Assembly (NCBI GenBank): GCA_016713535.1
Contig: JADJOY010000043.1
Location: 1 to 64,000, forward strand
Direction of reading: 5' to 3'
DNA: 64,000 bases
Source: Deltaproteobacteria bacterium
Lineage (GTDB): Bacteria > JADJOY01
The translations under genes were made by a program, and so were the position numbers. Below are positions 26,947-36,352 of the stretch, piece after piece (position 1 is the stretch's first letter; every line of letters starts with the position of its first letter). The notes beneath the pieces are model-generated. The model did no database searches. It had not been told where the DNA came from and saw only the letters and a list, made by a program, of their open reading frames with translations.

Positions 26947-26981
26947 GAATTAGAATCTAATTCCGAATCAAGTTCTAATAC
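26947..26981. promoter_or_regulatory. Two TetR operator copies overlapping the operon promoter
   Basis: Site 1 (26947-26963) is the perfect palindrome GAATTAGAATCTAATTC and abuts the regulator's ATG. Site 2 (26965-26981), GAATCAAGTTCTAATAC, matches the site 1 consensus at 13 of 17 positions when compared in the best orientation. Their centres are 18 bp apart, which would place two dimers nearly on the same DNA face. A weak promoter (TTGTAT, 17 bp, TTAGAT on the minus strand) overlaps both, implying a nearly leaderless mRNA and strong autorepression. The AT content stands out in this GC-rich sequence. Confidence 0.75.
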
Positions 26982-27180
26982 AACCCTCCACTGCCACACG
27001 GGCGTGGCTCGGGTCTGAGTCCGATGCGCCCGTCCACCGGCCTCCGACCCCACCGAACATCTCGACCGGAGCCCGGACGGCCGGCTCGTCTCGATCGAAA
27101 GCGGCGGCGACCTCGCGGTGCGCTCGCTCCGACACACCGAGTCACCGCCCCGAGCCTGGTCGGGCCACGCACCCTCCCGA

Positions 27181-30100
27181 TCACTTCCCCGCGCAGCTCG
27201 TGGAGCCCGGGTAGCGCGCTTCGTCCGCGGTCACGACCTCGTCGATCCAGCGCTCGATCAGCTCGTGGCCTTCGTCGTGGACGACGCTGCGCGCGAGCGG
27301 CGGCATGATGGCGCCGGGTGTCGTGGCGTCGGGGCCGGTGCGGAACTCGAGGATCGACTTGTGCGCGGCGCCGGGCTGGATGTCGTAGGTGAGCCCGCCG
27401 CTACCCTCCTGGCCGGCGGCGGTGGGCTGCTTGCAGATGCCGAAGCTACCATCGATGGGGCGGAACGAGTCGAGGTAGAGCCCGGTGCTGGCGGCGAATC
27501 CGCCGGGGCTGTGGCAGTGCTCGCAGTTCACCTCGAGGTACGCCCGCGCGCGGGCCTCGATGTCCTGCGGCGAGTCGGCGGGGAAACCCGAGTCACCCGG
27601 CTTGTTGAACACCGGAACGCGCTCGAGGCGGGTCGCGAGCTGAGTGGTCGCGTCGACGCCGAGGTCCGCGGGACAGCCGCTCAGCAAGCCCTGCTTGCAC
27701 CAGTAGTCGAGCTGGTTCCGGCCGAGCACCGCTGGCGAGCGCTGGGCACTCTCGAAGCCCGACTCGGCACCGTAGGGCCGGTTCAGGAACCGCACCTTGG
27801 GGCCGATCGGTGAGGCCCCCGGCTCCTTGTTCTGGGCCGAGTGACAGGTGAGGCACTGCGCGCGGCTCGGGATCACGTATTGCTGGGTGCTACCGGCGTG
27901 GCGCAGGCCCGAGTCCACGTCGTGGTAGTCCCACGACGGCGTGGCCGAGCCGCCGCCGAGTGCCAGCGTCGCCACGCGCTTGCCGGTGGCGGGGTCGGTG
28001 CCCCACACGTACGCGGCGCCGTCCCAGTGCACCTGGCCCTTGGAGGTGACGCGTTTGATCAGTACCCGGGTCTCGAGCGGGGTCTCGGCGCTCTTCGTCT
28101 CGTCGGCGAACGCGAACGTCTTCGCGAGGATTGTGCCGACCGGGAAGACCAGCGTCGCGTCGACGCCGTTGCTCGCCTTGTCGCTGTAGCTCGCCTGCGT
28201 CCCGGGAGGCAGGTAGGCGACGCGGTATTTCACCGAGTAGTCGGAGAAGAGCTTGGTGGTGAGCACGAACGGCTGGCCGCCGTTGGGCGCGCTGCGCGGA
28301 TCCTCCGGGTCGGCGAACAGGTGGTACTGGTCGAGCGTGGGGCAGTCGACCGGTGCCGCCGCGAAGTTCGCCTGCCCCTCCGGCACCGCGGCGCTGCAGA
28401 GCTTCGCGACCTCGGACGCGGTGGGCGCCGGGTCGTACTCGCCGCTGCGCTCGAAAGGCGGAATCGTCACCTTGGGCAAGAGCGGCAGGTTCTCGCCGTA
28501 CTGCGCGACACAGCGGTGCGGCGTGACGTCGAGGTCCGACGCGAACTTCGGCGCCGCCTTGGTCCCCACCCTCGCGAGCGCGGCGGTCACGGTCTCGGGC
28601 CGGGCGGGATCGACCTCGGACTCGATCAGCCACTCGAGCCCCTCGAGCCCGTGGAAGTTCGCGAACGGCACGCTGTCACTCGACAGCTCGTTGTCCTCGT
28701 CGATGCACGACGGCGCCCAATCGGGCTCGATGCGCGACGCACCCTCCTGCGTGGTGTCGAACTTGTAGGCGTTGTAGTGGCACGCGGGGTTCGGGTTCTG
28801 ATTGCCCTGGATCGGCCTCCCGAGCTCGTTCACCGGAAGCGGATTACCCGAAGCATCCACCGGGTACGGACAGTTCGGGTCGTAGTCGTCGAGTAGGCCA
28901 TCCCACAGGATGTGGCCGCCGCGCAGCCCGCCGCCGCTCGGGCACACGCCGGCGTTCTCCGGCTTGCCGCAGCCCGCCAGGTTCTTGATCGCCATCAGCA
29001 GCGGGAACGCCTTGAGGATCTCGCCGTTGGACAGGTCCTCGAGCGTCGGCATCGCGGGCTGGTTGCCGTTGTTGAAGAAGCGGTTCTTGAAGAGGTGCAC
29101 GCCCTCGGTGTAGCCGTCGAGGCGCATGTCCGTGGGCTGGTCGCTCGTCGGGAAGAGCGCGTACGACATGTGCAGGAAGCCGACGGTGTTGTTGTCGCGG
29201 AACTCGTTGTCGAAGACGTCGATGCGGTCGTAGCCGAGCGTGATGATGCCCGTACCGGCCGGCACCAGCCGCACCAGGCCCGGGTGCGTCGCGACGTTGT
29301 AGCTGTTGTTGTTGCGGATGACGTTGCCGTGCACGCGGGTGCGCTCGCCGTACTGGGTGAGGCCGTCGAGGTCGTAGACCAGCATGCCGCCGGTGTTGCA
29401 CTCGGCGAGGTTGCCGTCGTATTCGCCGGCCTGCACGTTCTCGATCTCGAAGCCGAACGGGTTATAGACGGCGCGGTTGCGGCGCATGATCGCGTTGTTG
29501 CTCTGGCCGACGTAGATCCCCGCGTCCGAAGCGCCGATGCCTTCCGAGTCCTCGATCAGGATGTCCTTCGAGAGCACCGGGTAGATCGCATAGCGCCCGT
29601 TGTTCGGGTCCATGGCGTAGTCGGGCGAGGGTTCGGCGCCGGGCGTGCCGGGCTTCTTCATGGACGGCTGGGTACACGGCACGTTGAGCCGCCGGTAGCC
29701 GTCCTCGGCGTAGTTGGCGGCCGTGATCGGATCGGCGCTCGCGCGTCCGCCGCCCGAGGACCACATCGCGCGCACGCGCCTGAGCGTGCCGTGATCGACC
29801 CCGCGCATCTCGATGCCGTTGCCGCCCGCGTCGAGCACGGTGAGATCCTGGATCGTGATGCCGTGGACGTTGACGATGAGGAGGCCCTGCGCCGAGTTCG
29901 CCGTGCGAAAGGACAGCACGGTCTGGTCACGACCGCAGCCCTCGATTCGCACGTCCTCGGTGTTGATGATCTGCAGCGTCGTGCTCAGGTCGAAGTAGCC
30001 GCACTCGAACCGGATCACGTCGCCTGGCGCCGCTTGCACCATCGCCGCGACCATGTCCGTGGTGGCGGTCGTGCCGGCCTTGATCGCGAACGTGCGGCCC

Positions 30101-30195
30101 GACGGCGCGCCGCCGCTCGAACCGGAGCAGCCGCAGGCGCTCAGGCCTAGCGTGAAGAGCAGGCCCAGCAGCACGTTCACGTGTGTCTTTCTCAT
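27181..30195 (-). CDS. Beta-helix / di-haem fusion lipoprotein (TIGR03805 + TIGR03806-like)
   Basis: Large exported protein, 1004 residues. The lipobox LSACGC lies after a short signal peptide, so it is probably anchored to a membrane. Residues 40-460 form a parallel beta-helix with many N-x-(F/V) turns. The C-terminal part (about 560-1004) carries two haem motifs, QCLTCHSAQ near residue 780 and NCEHCHSPGG near 893. From memory, these halves correspond to two families usually encoded by neighbouring genes (TIGR03805 and TIGR03806); here they are one chain. ATG 30195 has GGGGGAGAG upstream. A carbohydrate-related oxidation or electron-transfer role at the cell surface is inferred. Confidence 0.82.
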   Translation of the reverse strand: MRKTHVNVLLGLLFTLGLSACGCSGSSGGAPSGRTFAIKAGTTATTDMVAAMVQAAPGDVIRFECGYFDLSTTLQIINTEDVRIEGCGRDQTVLSFRTANSAQGLLIVNVHGITIQDLTVLDAGGNGIEMRGVDHGTLRRVRAMWSSGGGRASADPITAANYAEDGYRRLNVPCTQPSMKKPGTPGAEPSPDYAMDPNNGRYAIYPVLSKDILIEDSEGIGASDAGIYVGQSNNAIMRRNRAVYNPFGFEIENVQAGEYDGNLAECNTGGMLVYDLDGLTQYGERTRVHGNVIRNNNSYNVATHPGLVRLVPAGTGIITLGYDRIDVFDNEFRDNNTVGFLHMSYALFPTSDQPTDMRLDGYTEGVHLFKNRFFNNGNQPAMPTLEDLSNGEILKAFPLLMAIKNLAGCGKPENAGVCPSGGGLRGGHILWDGLLDDYDPNCPYPVDASGNPLPVNELGRPIQGNQNPNPACHYNAYKFDTTQEGASRIEPDWAPSCIDEDNELSSDSVPFANFHGLEGLEWLIESEVDPARPETVTAALARVGTKAAPKFASDLDVTPHRCVAQYGENLPLLPKVTIPPFERSGEYDPAPTASEVAKLCSAAVPEGQANFAAAPVDCPTLDQYHLFADPEDPRSAPNGGQPFVLTTKLFSDYSVKYRVAYLPPGTQASYSDKASNGVDATLVFPVGTILAKTFAFADETKSAETPLETRVLIKRVTSKGQVHWDGAAYVWGTDPATGKRVATLALGGGSATPSWDYHDVDSGLRHAGSTQQYVIPSRAQCLTCHSAQNKEPGASPIGPKVRFLNRPYGAESGFESAQRSPAVLGRNQLDYWCKQGLLSGCPADLGVDATTQLATRLERVPVFNKPGDSGFPADSPQDIEARARAYLEVNCEHCHSPGGFAASTGLYLDSFRPIDGSFGICKQPTAAGQEGSGGLTYDIQPGAAHKSILEFRTGPDATTPGAIMPPLARSVVHDEGHELIERWIDEVVTADEARYPGSTSCAGK

Positions 30196-30349
30196 CGACG
30201 CTCTCTCCCCCGAAGGCTGACTCGATCGTCCCGCCCGTGCCGGACTCGGCAGGGCGCCGATTCTATGCCGGACGCCACCTGGTTTGCCGCCCTGTTCCGC
30301 TCCGCGGATGACCGAGACGTCGCGGCTGGCGCACGCGGCCCCGGTCTCT

Positions 30350-31783
30350 TCAATCGGCGCCGTCGTCGCGCAGGCTCGCCTCGGTGAGGTCGAAGGTCGC
30401 GAGCCCGCCATCCGAGAGCGCGACCCGCACCAGCCTCTCGTGTGGCTCGGGCGCCGGTCCCTCGTCGGTGCGAGCGCCCGCTGCTCCCGGCTCCTCCGTT
30501 GGCAGTCCCCTACCCGCCACGATCAGGGCCGTGCCATCCGGCAACACCGTGTGCAGCTCGATGAGCGGTAGCGGCGCGTTCCAGACCACGCGGCCGCCGG
30601 GGCCGGCCACCCGCGCGAGCGCGAGGCGTCCGGCTGCGCCCAGCGTCTCGTGGTGCAGCACGAGGACGCTGTCGGGCCCCCTGTACCAGAGTGCCTGCGC
30701 CGACCGCGTCGCGGCGGCGAGCAGCCCGGCCTGGAGGAAGGACGGTGCCTCGGTCAACGGTTGGTAGTCGCTGTACCGAGACTGCGTGCCCCAGTTGTCG
30801 GGCAGCTCGGGCGGCCAGTCGGGCGGCGCGGCGGAGACCTGCGTGACCCGCGCGCTCCACAGTCGATACGCCTGCGGCGCCGCGCTCAGCGGCTGTGGCA
30901 GGTGGGTGGACGCGAGGATGTGACGCGCGAGCGCGGACAGCTCCTCCGGGCGACGTCCGCCCAGCGTCGGCTCGCGCTGCAGATCACCCGCCTCCGCGTC
31001 GGTCAGCACACCGAGCCAGCGATCGCCGATCGGCAGCCCGCGGACCTGGAACCGGGCGGTCTGCTGGCGCTCGGCAGGCGCCTGGATCCGCGCGGGGTCG
31101 CGCGCTGGCGTGTCGCGCGGGGCTGCGCCGAAATCCTCACCGTCGATCCGCCACTGGGTCGCGTCGGAAAGCGTGAGCTGTAGACCATGCGCGCCGAAGG
31201 CCACGTAGCCCGCGTCGGGCACGCGCTTGCCGGCCATCGCGGGATTCACGGCGTCGATCCGCGCGCCGTCGGCGAGGGTCGCGCCGTCGGCGAGCGAGAG
31301 CGCGAGCGGGCCGAGGAGGTTGAGCCACAGCGTGCCGCCGTCGGCGCCGAGGATCTCGATCTGACGCAGGTCGACGCCGTCGCTGGCGCGGTCCTCGAAC
31401 GTGCGAAGGCGTCTCTTCCAGGCCACCGTCGCGCTCGCCGGGTCGAGCGCCCGAAGGTCGACGTGGAGCAGGTCGCGCCGCCGGTCGTGACCACCAGCGC
31501 GGAGCTTCACCTCCAGGAGCGACTCCGACTGAAGGCTCAGCACGTACACTCGATCGGCGCCGCCTTGCCCGGTCCGGAGCAGCGGCCCCTGGATTCGCGC
31601 GGGCTCGAGCTCGCGGATCTGCCCCGTGAGCAGCGCCTCGCGCAGCCTCGGCCACCCTGCGACCCGCGCCAGGGCGAGCGCGGCCAGCGCGAGCAACGCG
31701 AGCCCGAGCCCGATCCGGACCGCGTTGGTGACGATCAGCAGACGATCGGACCGTCTCGAGTCGTTCGCGTCGAAGTCCGGCAT
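30350..31783 (-). CDS. Membrane-anchored protein of unknown function (possibly PA2928-like)
   Basis: A 477-residue protein with one N-terminal transmembrane helix (about residues 20-40: IGLGLALLALAALALARVAG) and a long extracytoplasmic domain. The soluble part has repeated strand-like segments such as VYVLSLQSESLLEV, LWLNLLGPLALSLADG and VLVLHHETLG, which could form a propeller. It may belong to the poorly studied PA2928 family, recalled with low certainty. It starts at ATG 31783 and ends 154 nt before the fusion lipoprotein start, so both could be co-transcribed. No catalytic motif was identified. Confidence 0.65.
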   Translation of the reverse strand: MPDFDANDSRRSDRLLIVTNAVRIGLGLALLALAALALARVAGWPRLREALLTGQIRELEPARIQGPLLRTGQGGADRVYVLSLQSESLLEVKLRAGGHDRRRDLLHVDLRALDPASATVAWKRRLRTFEDRASDGVDLRQIEILGADGGTLWLNLLGPLALSLADGATLADGARIDAVNPAMAGKRVPDAGYVAFGAHGLQLTLSDATQWRIDGEDFGAAPRDTPARDPARIQAPAERQQTARFQVRGLPIGDRWLGVLTDAEAGDLQREPTLGGRRPEELSALARHILASTHLPQPLSAAPQAYRLWSARVTQVSAAPPDWPPELPDNWGTQSRYSDYQPLTEAPSFLQAGLLAAATRSAQALWYRGPDSVLVLHHETLGAAGRLALARVAGPGGRVVWNAPLPLIELHTVLPDGTALIVAGRGLPTEEPGAAGARTDEGPAPEPHERLVRVALSDGGLATFDLTEASLRDDGAD

Positions 31784-32099
31784 GGGCGCGCACTATGAAC
31801 CGGCGCGAGCGGGGCGCTCAAGCGAAAGCGCGCGAGCACGCGCTCTCGATGGCTAGCGAGCCGGGCGACGCCTGCCGCCGTCGGGCGGCAGGCCGGGACG
31901 TAGGCGCGCACGGGCGCAACGCGGATCGAATGCTGCTCACTTCGTTGGCCCGGCACCGCCCGGGAGCGTTGCTCGGTGTGCCGACGGGGCGAGTGAGCCG
32001 AGGCGGCGTGCACTCGCGCCGCCCCGGCCGCCAGGCGTCAAGATCGCTCGGCGACGCCGCCCCGCACGGCCGGTCCGCCGCGGATTCGCCTGGCGAGCG
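31784..32099. other. Intergenic region with one perfect hairpin
   Basis: No gene is seen in 316 bases. It contains a perfect 10-bp stem at 31870-31893 (GCCTGCCGCC, loop GTCG, GGCGGCAGGC) roughly 200 nt downstream of the DUF3604 stop. That hairpin could end the five-gene operon transcript; it has no T-run. Confidence 0.4.
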
Positions 32100-34062
32100 T
32101 CACGACGCCGGCGTGTACCAGATCGGCGAGGTGTAAGCCCGCTCCTGGAGCGTCATGGTGGTGCCCGGCACGGGCGTGATGCCGAAGCGCTTGGCGTCGT
32201 ACGCCGTCCAGCGCGGTGTCGGGATCTCGAGGACGCGCACGTAGTAGAACGCGCGCTGCCTGGCGTCGAAGTCGGGGTCCTTCCACACCGTGATGAGCTC
32301 GGGCGCGCCGATGGTGTTGGTCCAGGTCGCGTTCTCCACGTCGACGGTGCTGCCCACCGCGGTCTTGCATCGGCCGTCCGCATCGATGGTGCGCCCGCCC
32401 GAGACCGCCACGTCGTAGATGCGCTCCTGGGTCTTGCCGTCCTCGTCGACCCAGCCCTTGATGATCTGGATCCGATCCAGGTTCGCGCCGATCGGATCCT
32501 TGAGCGCCGCCGCGATGAAGCTGGGCGCCTTGCCCTTCTCCGCCGAGCGCAGATCACCGCCCATGGGGACGCCCTTCGCGTAGCCGATCGACGCGGGCAT
32601 GCGATTGGTGGCATCCGCCGCATCGAAGTCCCACCCACCGAAGAAGCGCACCACCAAGCGCGTGCCGGTGGTGGCGTAGGTCTCGCGGCGCTGCATGGCG
32701 TCGAAGATCGCCTGGCGGGTGTTGTCGGCGGCCCACACGGCGGCCCACCCGGAGGCACCGACCTCCCAGTCCATGATGGTGATGCCGGTCCGGGGGTCCT
32801 TGACGAAGGTCTTGGTCAGGCGCTCGGGGCTCGGCTCCTGCGGGGCGGTCTTGCCGAAGAAGTTGTCCTCTTCCATCGCGGCGAGACCGGTGTGCGCGTC
32901 GCTCGAGCCGATGAGGCCGAACTTGTACGGATTGATGCCCAGCTTCTGCTCCAGCACGAGCCCGTTCTCGAACGCCGAGCGCGCGTACTCGAACTCCAGC
33001 ATGTCCTTGGTCTTCGCCACGCTGCCGTCGAGGTTGCCCTTGTCCCAGCGCTCGAAGCTGGCGAACTCGTCGTTGGGCGAGAGGACGGGGTGCGTCTCGC
33101 CGTCGCCCTTGATCTGGGTCACCTCGTAGAGGCGCTCGCGCTTGGCGCGGGTCTCCGCGTACTTGCGGTCGACCTTCTTTCCGAACGCCTCGACCGTCGG
33201 GAACATGAGCCCATTGCCTAGTTGCCGTTGTGGGCGATGGCGAGAACCTCGCTGCCGGTCTTCTCCTCGGTGGCGGCCATCCACTTCCACAGGTCCTCGG
33301 GGTTGTCGCTGCCGCGAGCGGCTTGAGCGTGGTGTAGGGCTCCACGAGGCTCGCCTTGGTGCCGTCCTCACGGAACAGGATGTTGCGGTGCAGGTTGTTG
33401 CCGCCGGTGTTGGAGGTCCACTCGAAGCCGATGAACGCGGTGAAGCGGCCGGGATCGTTGTAGGCCTCGGCGGCCTTGATGGTCTCCTGCCAGGCCGAGC
33501 GATAGGCACGCGTGCCGGGGAGCGGGAATCCCTCCGGCAGCTTGGCCGCGCCGAAGCTGCGGATGATGTCGATCGCGGCGGTCGCTCCCTGCCCTCCTTT
33601 GATCTGGTCGTACCAGCGGCGCCCCTGCTCGGTCCCGAGCAGCTCGGGGTCCCCGCTCATCAGGAGCGGAAAGAAGCCCATACCGTCGGAGTGGTCGGCC
33701 ACCACCAGGAAGTCGAGCGGCCTCGACAACTTCACCGGCTGGCCCGTGTTGGAGAGCAGCTCCTCGCCGCGCGCGAATCGGTAGGCGTCCCGTGGCGTGA
33801 GCCGCGCTCCGAAGGCGCCCGCGTCCATCGAGAACCCGGTGTGCAGGTGGGTGTCACCGAAGTAGGGCCGCGTGGGGTAGCTCCGCCCCGCGTACGGCGA
33901 GTAGGGCGGCTTGATGGGGTGAACCTTCGCGAGATCCGCCGCGTCGGCGGTGCCGAGGCAAGGGTCGCTCACCCCCTCGGCTCGCACGGGCGGCGGGCTC
34001 CCCACGACCAGCGCGACCAGCACGCACGGCACGACGATCCTCCACCTCGACACTCGACCCAT
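32100..34062 (-). CDS. DUF3604 protein (PHP-like metallohydrolase?), two apparent frameshifts
   Basis: Secreted or periplasmic protein with a signal peptide (VVPCVLVALVVGSPPPVRAEG). Metal-ligand-like motifs are HxH in FGDTHLHTG, DHSD in VVADHSDGM and SSDAH in GLIGSSDAHTG, reminiscent of PHP-type phosphoesterases. The frame shifts near 33311-33317 (after YTTLKPL) and again near 33219-33222 (at IAHNGN). Adding one base at each place restores about 654 residues, with the conserved stretch NPEDLWKWMAATEEKTGSEV between. ATG 34062 has a GGGAGGG ribosome site. It is the last gene of the PpiC-HupE operon, 53 nt after the preceding stop. Activity unproven. Confidence 0.82.
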
Positions 34063-34115
34063 CCCGCCCTCCCCTCTTCCCGTCTCCGGGGTTGTGAAGC
34101 GCCACCGCTTCTTCT

Positions 34116-34724
34116 TCATCGAAGCGCCCAGCCGAACATCAAGAGCCCGACCGCCGCGATCCAGCTTCCCGCCACACGCACGGCGATCCGCATCCACGGC
34201 ACCCGCAGCGATACCACGGACGCCGCCACGAGCGTGACGACCACGTACGACATCGCCACGATGCCGATCAGCCCGAGCGTCCCGGCACCGTCGCGAAGCA
34301 CCGCGCCGTTCCCGAATCCGTGGACCAGCCCGACGATCACCGCCAGACCCGACACCCACGCGACCGGCGCGCGCAGGTCCGAGGCCACGAGACCACCGAG
34401 GACCAGGAACGACAGAGCCGGCGTCGAAGCCGGTGCGCCGACACGAAGCACGGATCCGATCAGCCCACCCATGAGCCACGCAGGCGGCAGCAGGAACATC
34501 GCCCGCCGCCCCGCGGCCGGTCCCCGCAGCCCCGCAAAGAGCGCGATCGCGAGCACCGGCACGAGATCCTCGGGCGTCAGGAAGAGATGCCCGGCGCCGT
34601 CGTAGACCGGTCCCATGCCGGTGGTGACCAGGTGCGCCGCCGCGGTAGCGGGATGACCGACTAGCAGCGCCGCGCCGGCCAGCGAACCCATGGCCACGCG
34701 AGCAGCTCGGGCTCGTCGACTCAC
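34116..34724 (-). CDS. HupE/UreJ-related membrane protein, divergent
   Basis: Small polytopic membrane protein, 202 residues, with a leader and about six hydrophobic segments. The early segment AHLVTTGMGPVYDGAGHLFLTPEDLVPVLAIALFAG has the HupE/UreJ layout (leader, His, then the first helix with an acidic residue), although the classic HPxxGxDH box is altered. A later His sits in VGLVHGFGNG. The GTG start at 34724 overlaps the upstream stop (GTGA); ATG 34691 is an alternative. It is the third HupE-type protein in a row in this operon. Nickel or cobalt transport is the family guess, not shown here. Confidence 0.72.
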   Translation of the reverse strand: MSRRARAARVAMGSLAGAALLVGHPATAAAHLVTTGMGPVYDGAGHLFLTPEDLVPVLAIALFAGLRGPAAGRRAMFLLPPAWLMGGLIGSVLRVGAPASTPALSFLVLGGLVASDLRAPVAWVSGLAVIVGLVHGFGNGAVLRDGAGTLGLIGIVAMSYVVVTLVAASVVSLRVPWMRIAVRVAGSWIAAVGLLMFGWALR

Positions 34725-35332
34725 GTGAGGGCCCTCCACAGAAACCTCACGCCCATGAGCGCGATGACCGCGCCGGTACCCCGCATGACGAGGCGACCCG
34801 CGGGCCAGCGGTGCAGCAGGCCGATCGCGATGCCGACCGCGTGGAGGCAGCCGGTGGCGATCACGAAGCCCATGCTGTAGAGCATCCCGTTCTGTCCGGG
34901 CGGCAGCTCGGTACCATGTGCGTGCCCGTGGAAGATCGCGAAGAAACCGACCAGTACCGCGGCGACGGCCAGCCTGGGGCGAACCTCGCCGGCGACCATG
35001 GCGCCCAGCAGGATCGCGGACGTGGCGATCCCGAGCTCGACGCCCGGGAGAGAAATGCCGAGCAGGCCCATCATCGCCCCCATCGCCATGACCATCGGGA
35101 AGGTCACGGGCAGGATCCAGATCGCCGGGTTGCCGAGCTGGGCACCCCACAGCCCCACGGCGATCATCGCCAGCACATGATCGAGCCCCGACCAGGGATG
35201 CTCGAGGCCGGTGAGGAAGCCGGTCGCCGGACCGCGCTCGACGTGAGCGGAGGTCGGTATCGGGAGCGACGCCAGCAGCAGCGCGGCCCCGAACGGGAGC
35301 ACCGCTGATCGGCGGGAGGCGCGGCGGATCAT
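34721..35332 (-). CDS. HupE/UreJ-family membrane protein
   Basis: Polytopic protein of 203 residues, with a signal-like first helix and six more segments. The family motif is clear: HPWSGLDHVLAMIAVGLWGAQLG (split here as HPWSGLDH plus the following helix). A second His motif, FHGHAHGTE, lies in the fourth helix, and CLHAVGI lies near the end. These His residues are the likely metal path in nickel/cobalt permeases of this family. ATG 35332 overlaps the stop of the upstream gene (ATGA). Located between two other HupE-like genes. Confidence 0.88.
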   Translation of the reverse strand: MIRRASRRSAVLPFGAALLLASLPIPTSAHVERGPATGFLTGLEHPWSGLDHVLAMIAVGLWGAQLGNPAIWILPVTFPMVMAMGAMMGLLGISLPGVELGIATSAILLGAMVAGEVRPRLAVAAVLVGFFAIFHGHAHGTELPPGQNGMLYSMGFVIATGCLHAVGIAIGLLHRWPAGRLVMRGTGAVIALMGVRFLWRALT

Positions 35333-36348
35333 CGCAGCACACCGAGCAGGATCACGGTGCGCTGGATCGTCCAGTACGCTCCCAGGCTTCCCACCGTGTA
35401 TCCGGGCAGTAGCTCGGCCCAGCGCGGCCATCGGAGCTCGAGCACCCGGAAGGCCTTCGCCAACGCCAGCGCGAGGAACACGAACACGAGCTGGCCCGCC
35501 TCGACTCCGACGTTGAAGAAGAGCAGCGCCAGCGGCAGCTCGGCCCTCGGCATGCCGGTCGTGGAGAGACCGCTCGCGAAGCCGAAGCCGTGCAGCAAGC
35601 CGAACGAGAACGCCGCGACCCACGGGTAGCGGATCGTCACGCTGGTCTCGCCCCGCCAGCGACGGACGATCTCCGGCCCGAGAAAGAGGATGCTGAGCGC
35701 GATCGTCGCGTTGAGCGGCGCCAGCGGAGCGCGCGCGTAGCCAAGTGTCGCCAGCCCCAGGGTGATGCTGTGCGCCACCGTGAACGCGGTGACCGTCTTC
35801 ACGAGCGTCATCCGGCCCTCGACGATCAGCAGCAAGCCGAGGACGAAGAGCAGATGGTCGACGCCCTGCAGGATGTGATGGAAGCCGAGACCGAGGTAGT
35901 CGGCGGCCGAGGCTCGCCACGAGCGCTCGCCGCGGAGCTGGGCCCAGGGCTTGGTCGGCCGGACGACCGTCGTCATGGAGGTGCCGTCGAGGCGCTCGAG
36001 CCGCACGAACACGTCCGTGGTGGTGCTCTCGAGCCGCGGAAACCGGATCACGGCGCCATCGAGTCCGGCGCGGCCCACGCTCACGATCGATCGGAAGAGC
36101 TGCGAGTCGGCGAGCTCGCGCACCGTCGACGGCGCGACGGTGGTCCAGGACGCGGGCAGCTCGGGGTGGGCGGGATGCGGCTGACCGAAGTAGATCGGCG
36201 CCCGCCACAGCACCTCGAAGCGATCTCCGGCGAGCTGCTCGATGTCGAGCATCCCGGGCTGTGACTCGTGCGCGTGGACCGTCGCGCGCGTCCCGACCAG
36301 CACGAGCAGCACCAGCAGCACCAGCAGGAAGCGTCGCGAGCCGCTCAT
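35329..36348 (-). CDS. HupE/UreJ_2-family membrane protein with N-terminal periplasmic domain
   Basis: A 339-residue protein. A signal peptide (RRFLLVLLVLLVLVG) is followed by a roughly 115-residue extracytoplasmic domain with His-rich start (VHAHESQPG). Seven or so membrane helices follow, with GFHHILQGVDHLLFVLG and FGLLHGFGFASGL matching the HupE_UreJ_2 pattern. ATG 36348 lies 4 nt after the PpiC stop. Family members are often encoded beside a parvulin-type isomerase, as here. The transported metal or other function is unknown. Confidence 0.86.
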   Translation of the reverse strand: MSGSRRFLLVLLVLLVLVGTRATVHAHESQPGMLDIEQLAGDRFEVLWRAPIYFGQPHPAHPELPASWTTVAPSTVRELADSQLFRSIVSVGRAGLDGAVIRFPRLESTTTDVFVRLERLDGTSMTTVVRPTKPWAQLRGERSWRASAADYLGLGFHHILQGVDHLLFVLGLLLIVEGRMTLVKTVTAFTVAHSITLGLATLGYARAPLAPLNATIALSILFLGPEIVRRWRGETSVTIRYPWVAAFSFGLLHGFGFASGLSTTGMPRAELPLALLFFNVGVEAGQLVFVFLALALAKAFRVLELRWPRWAELLPGYTVGSLGAYWTIQRTVILLGVLR

Positions 36349-36352
36349 CGTC

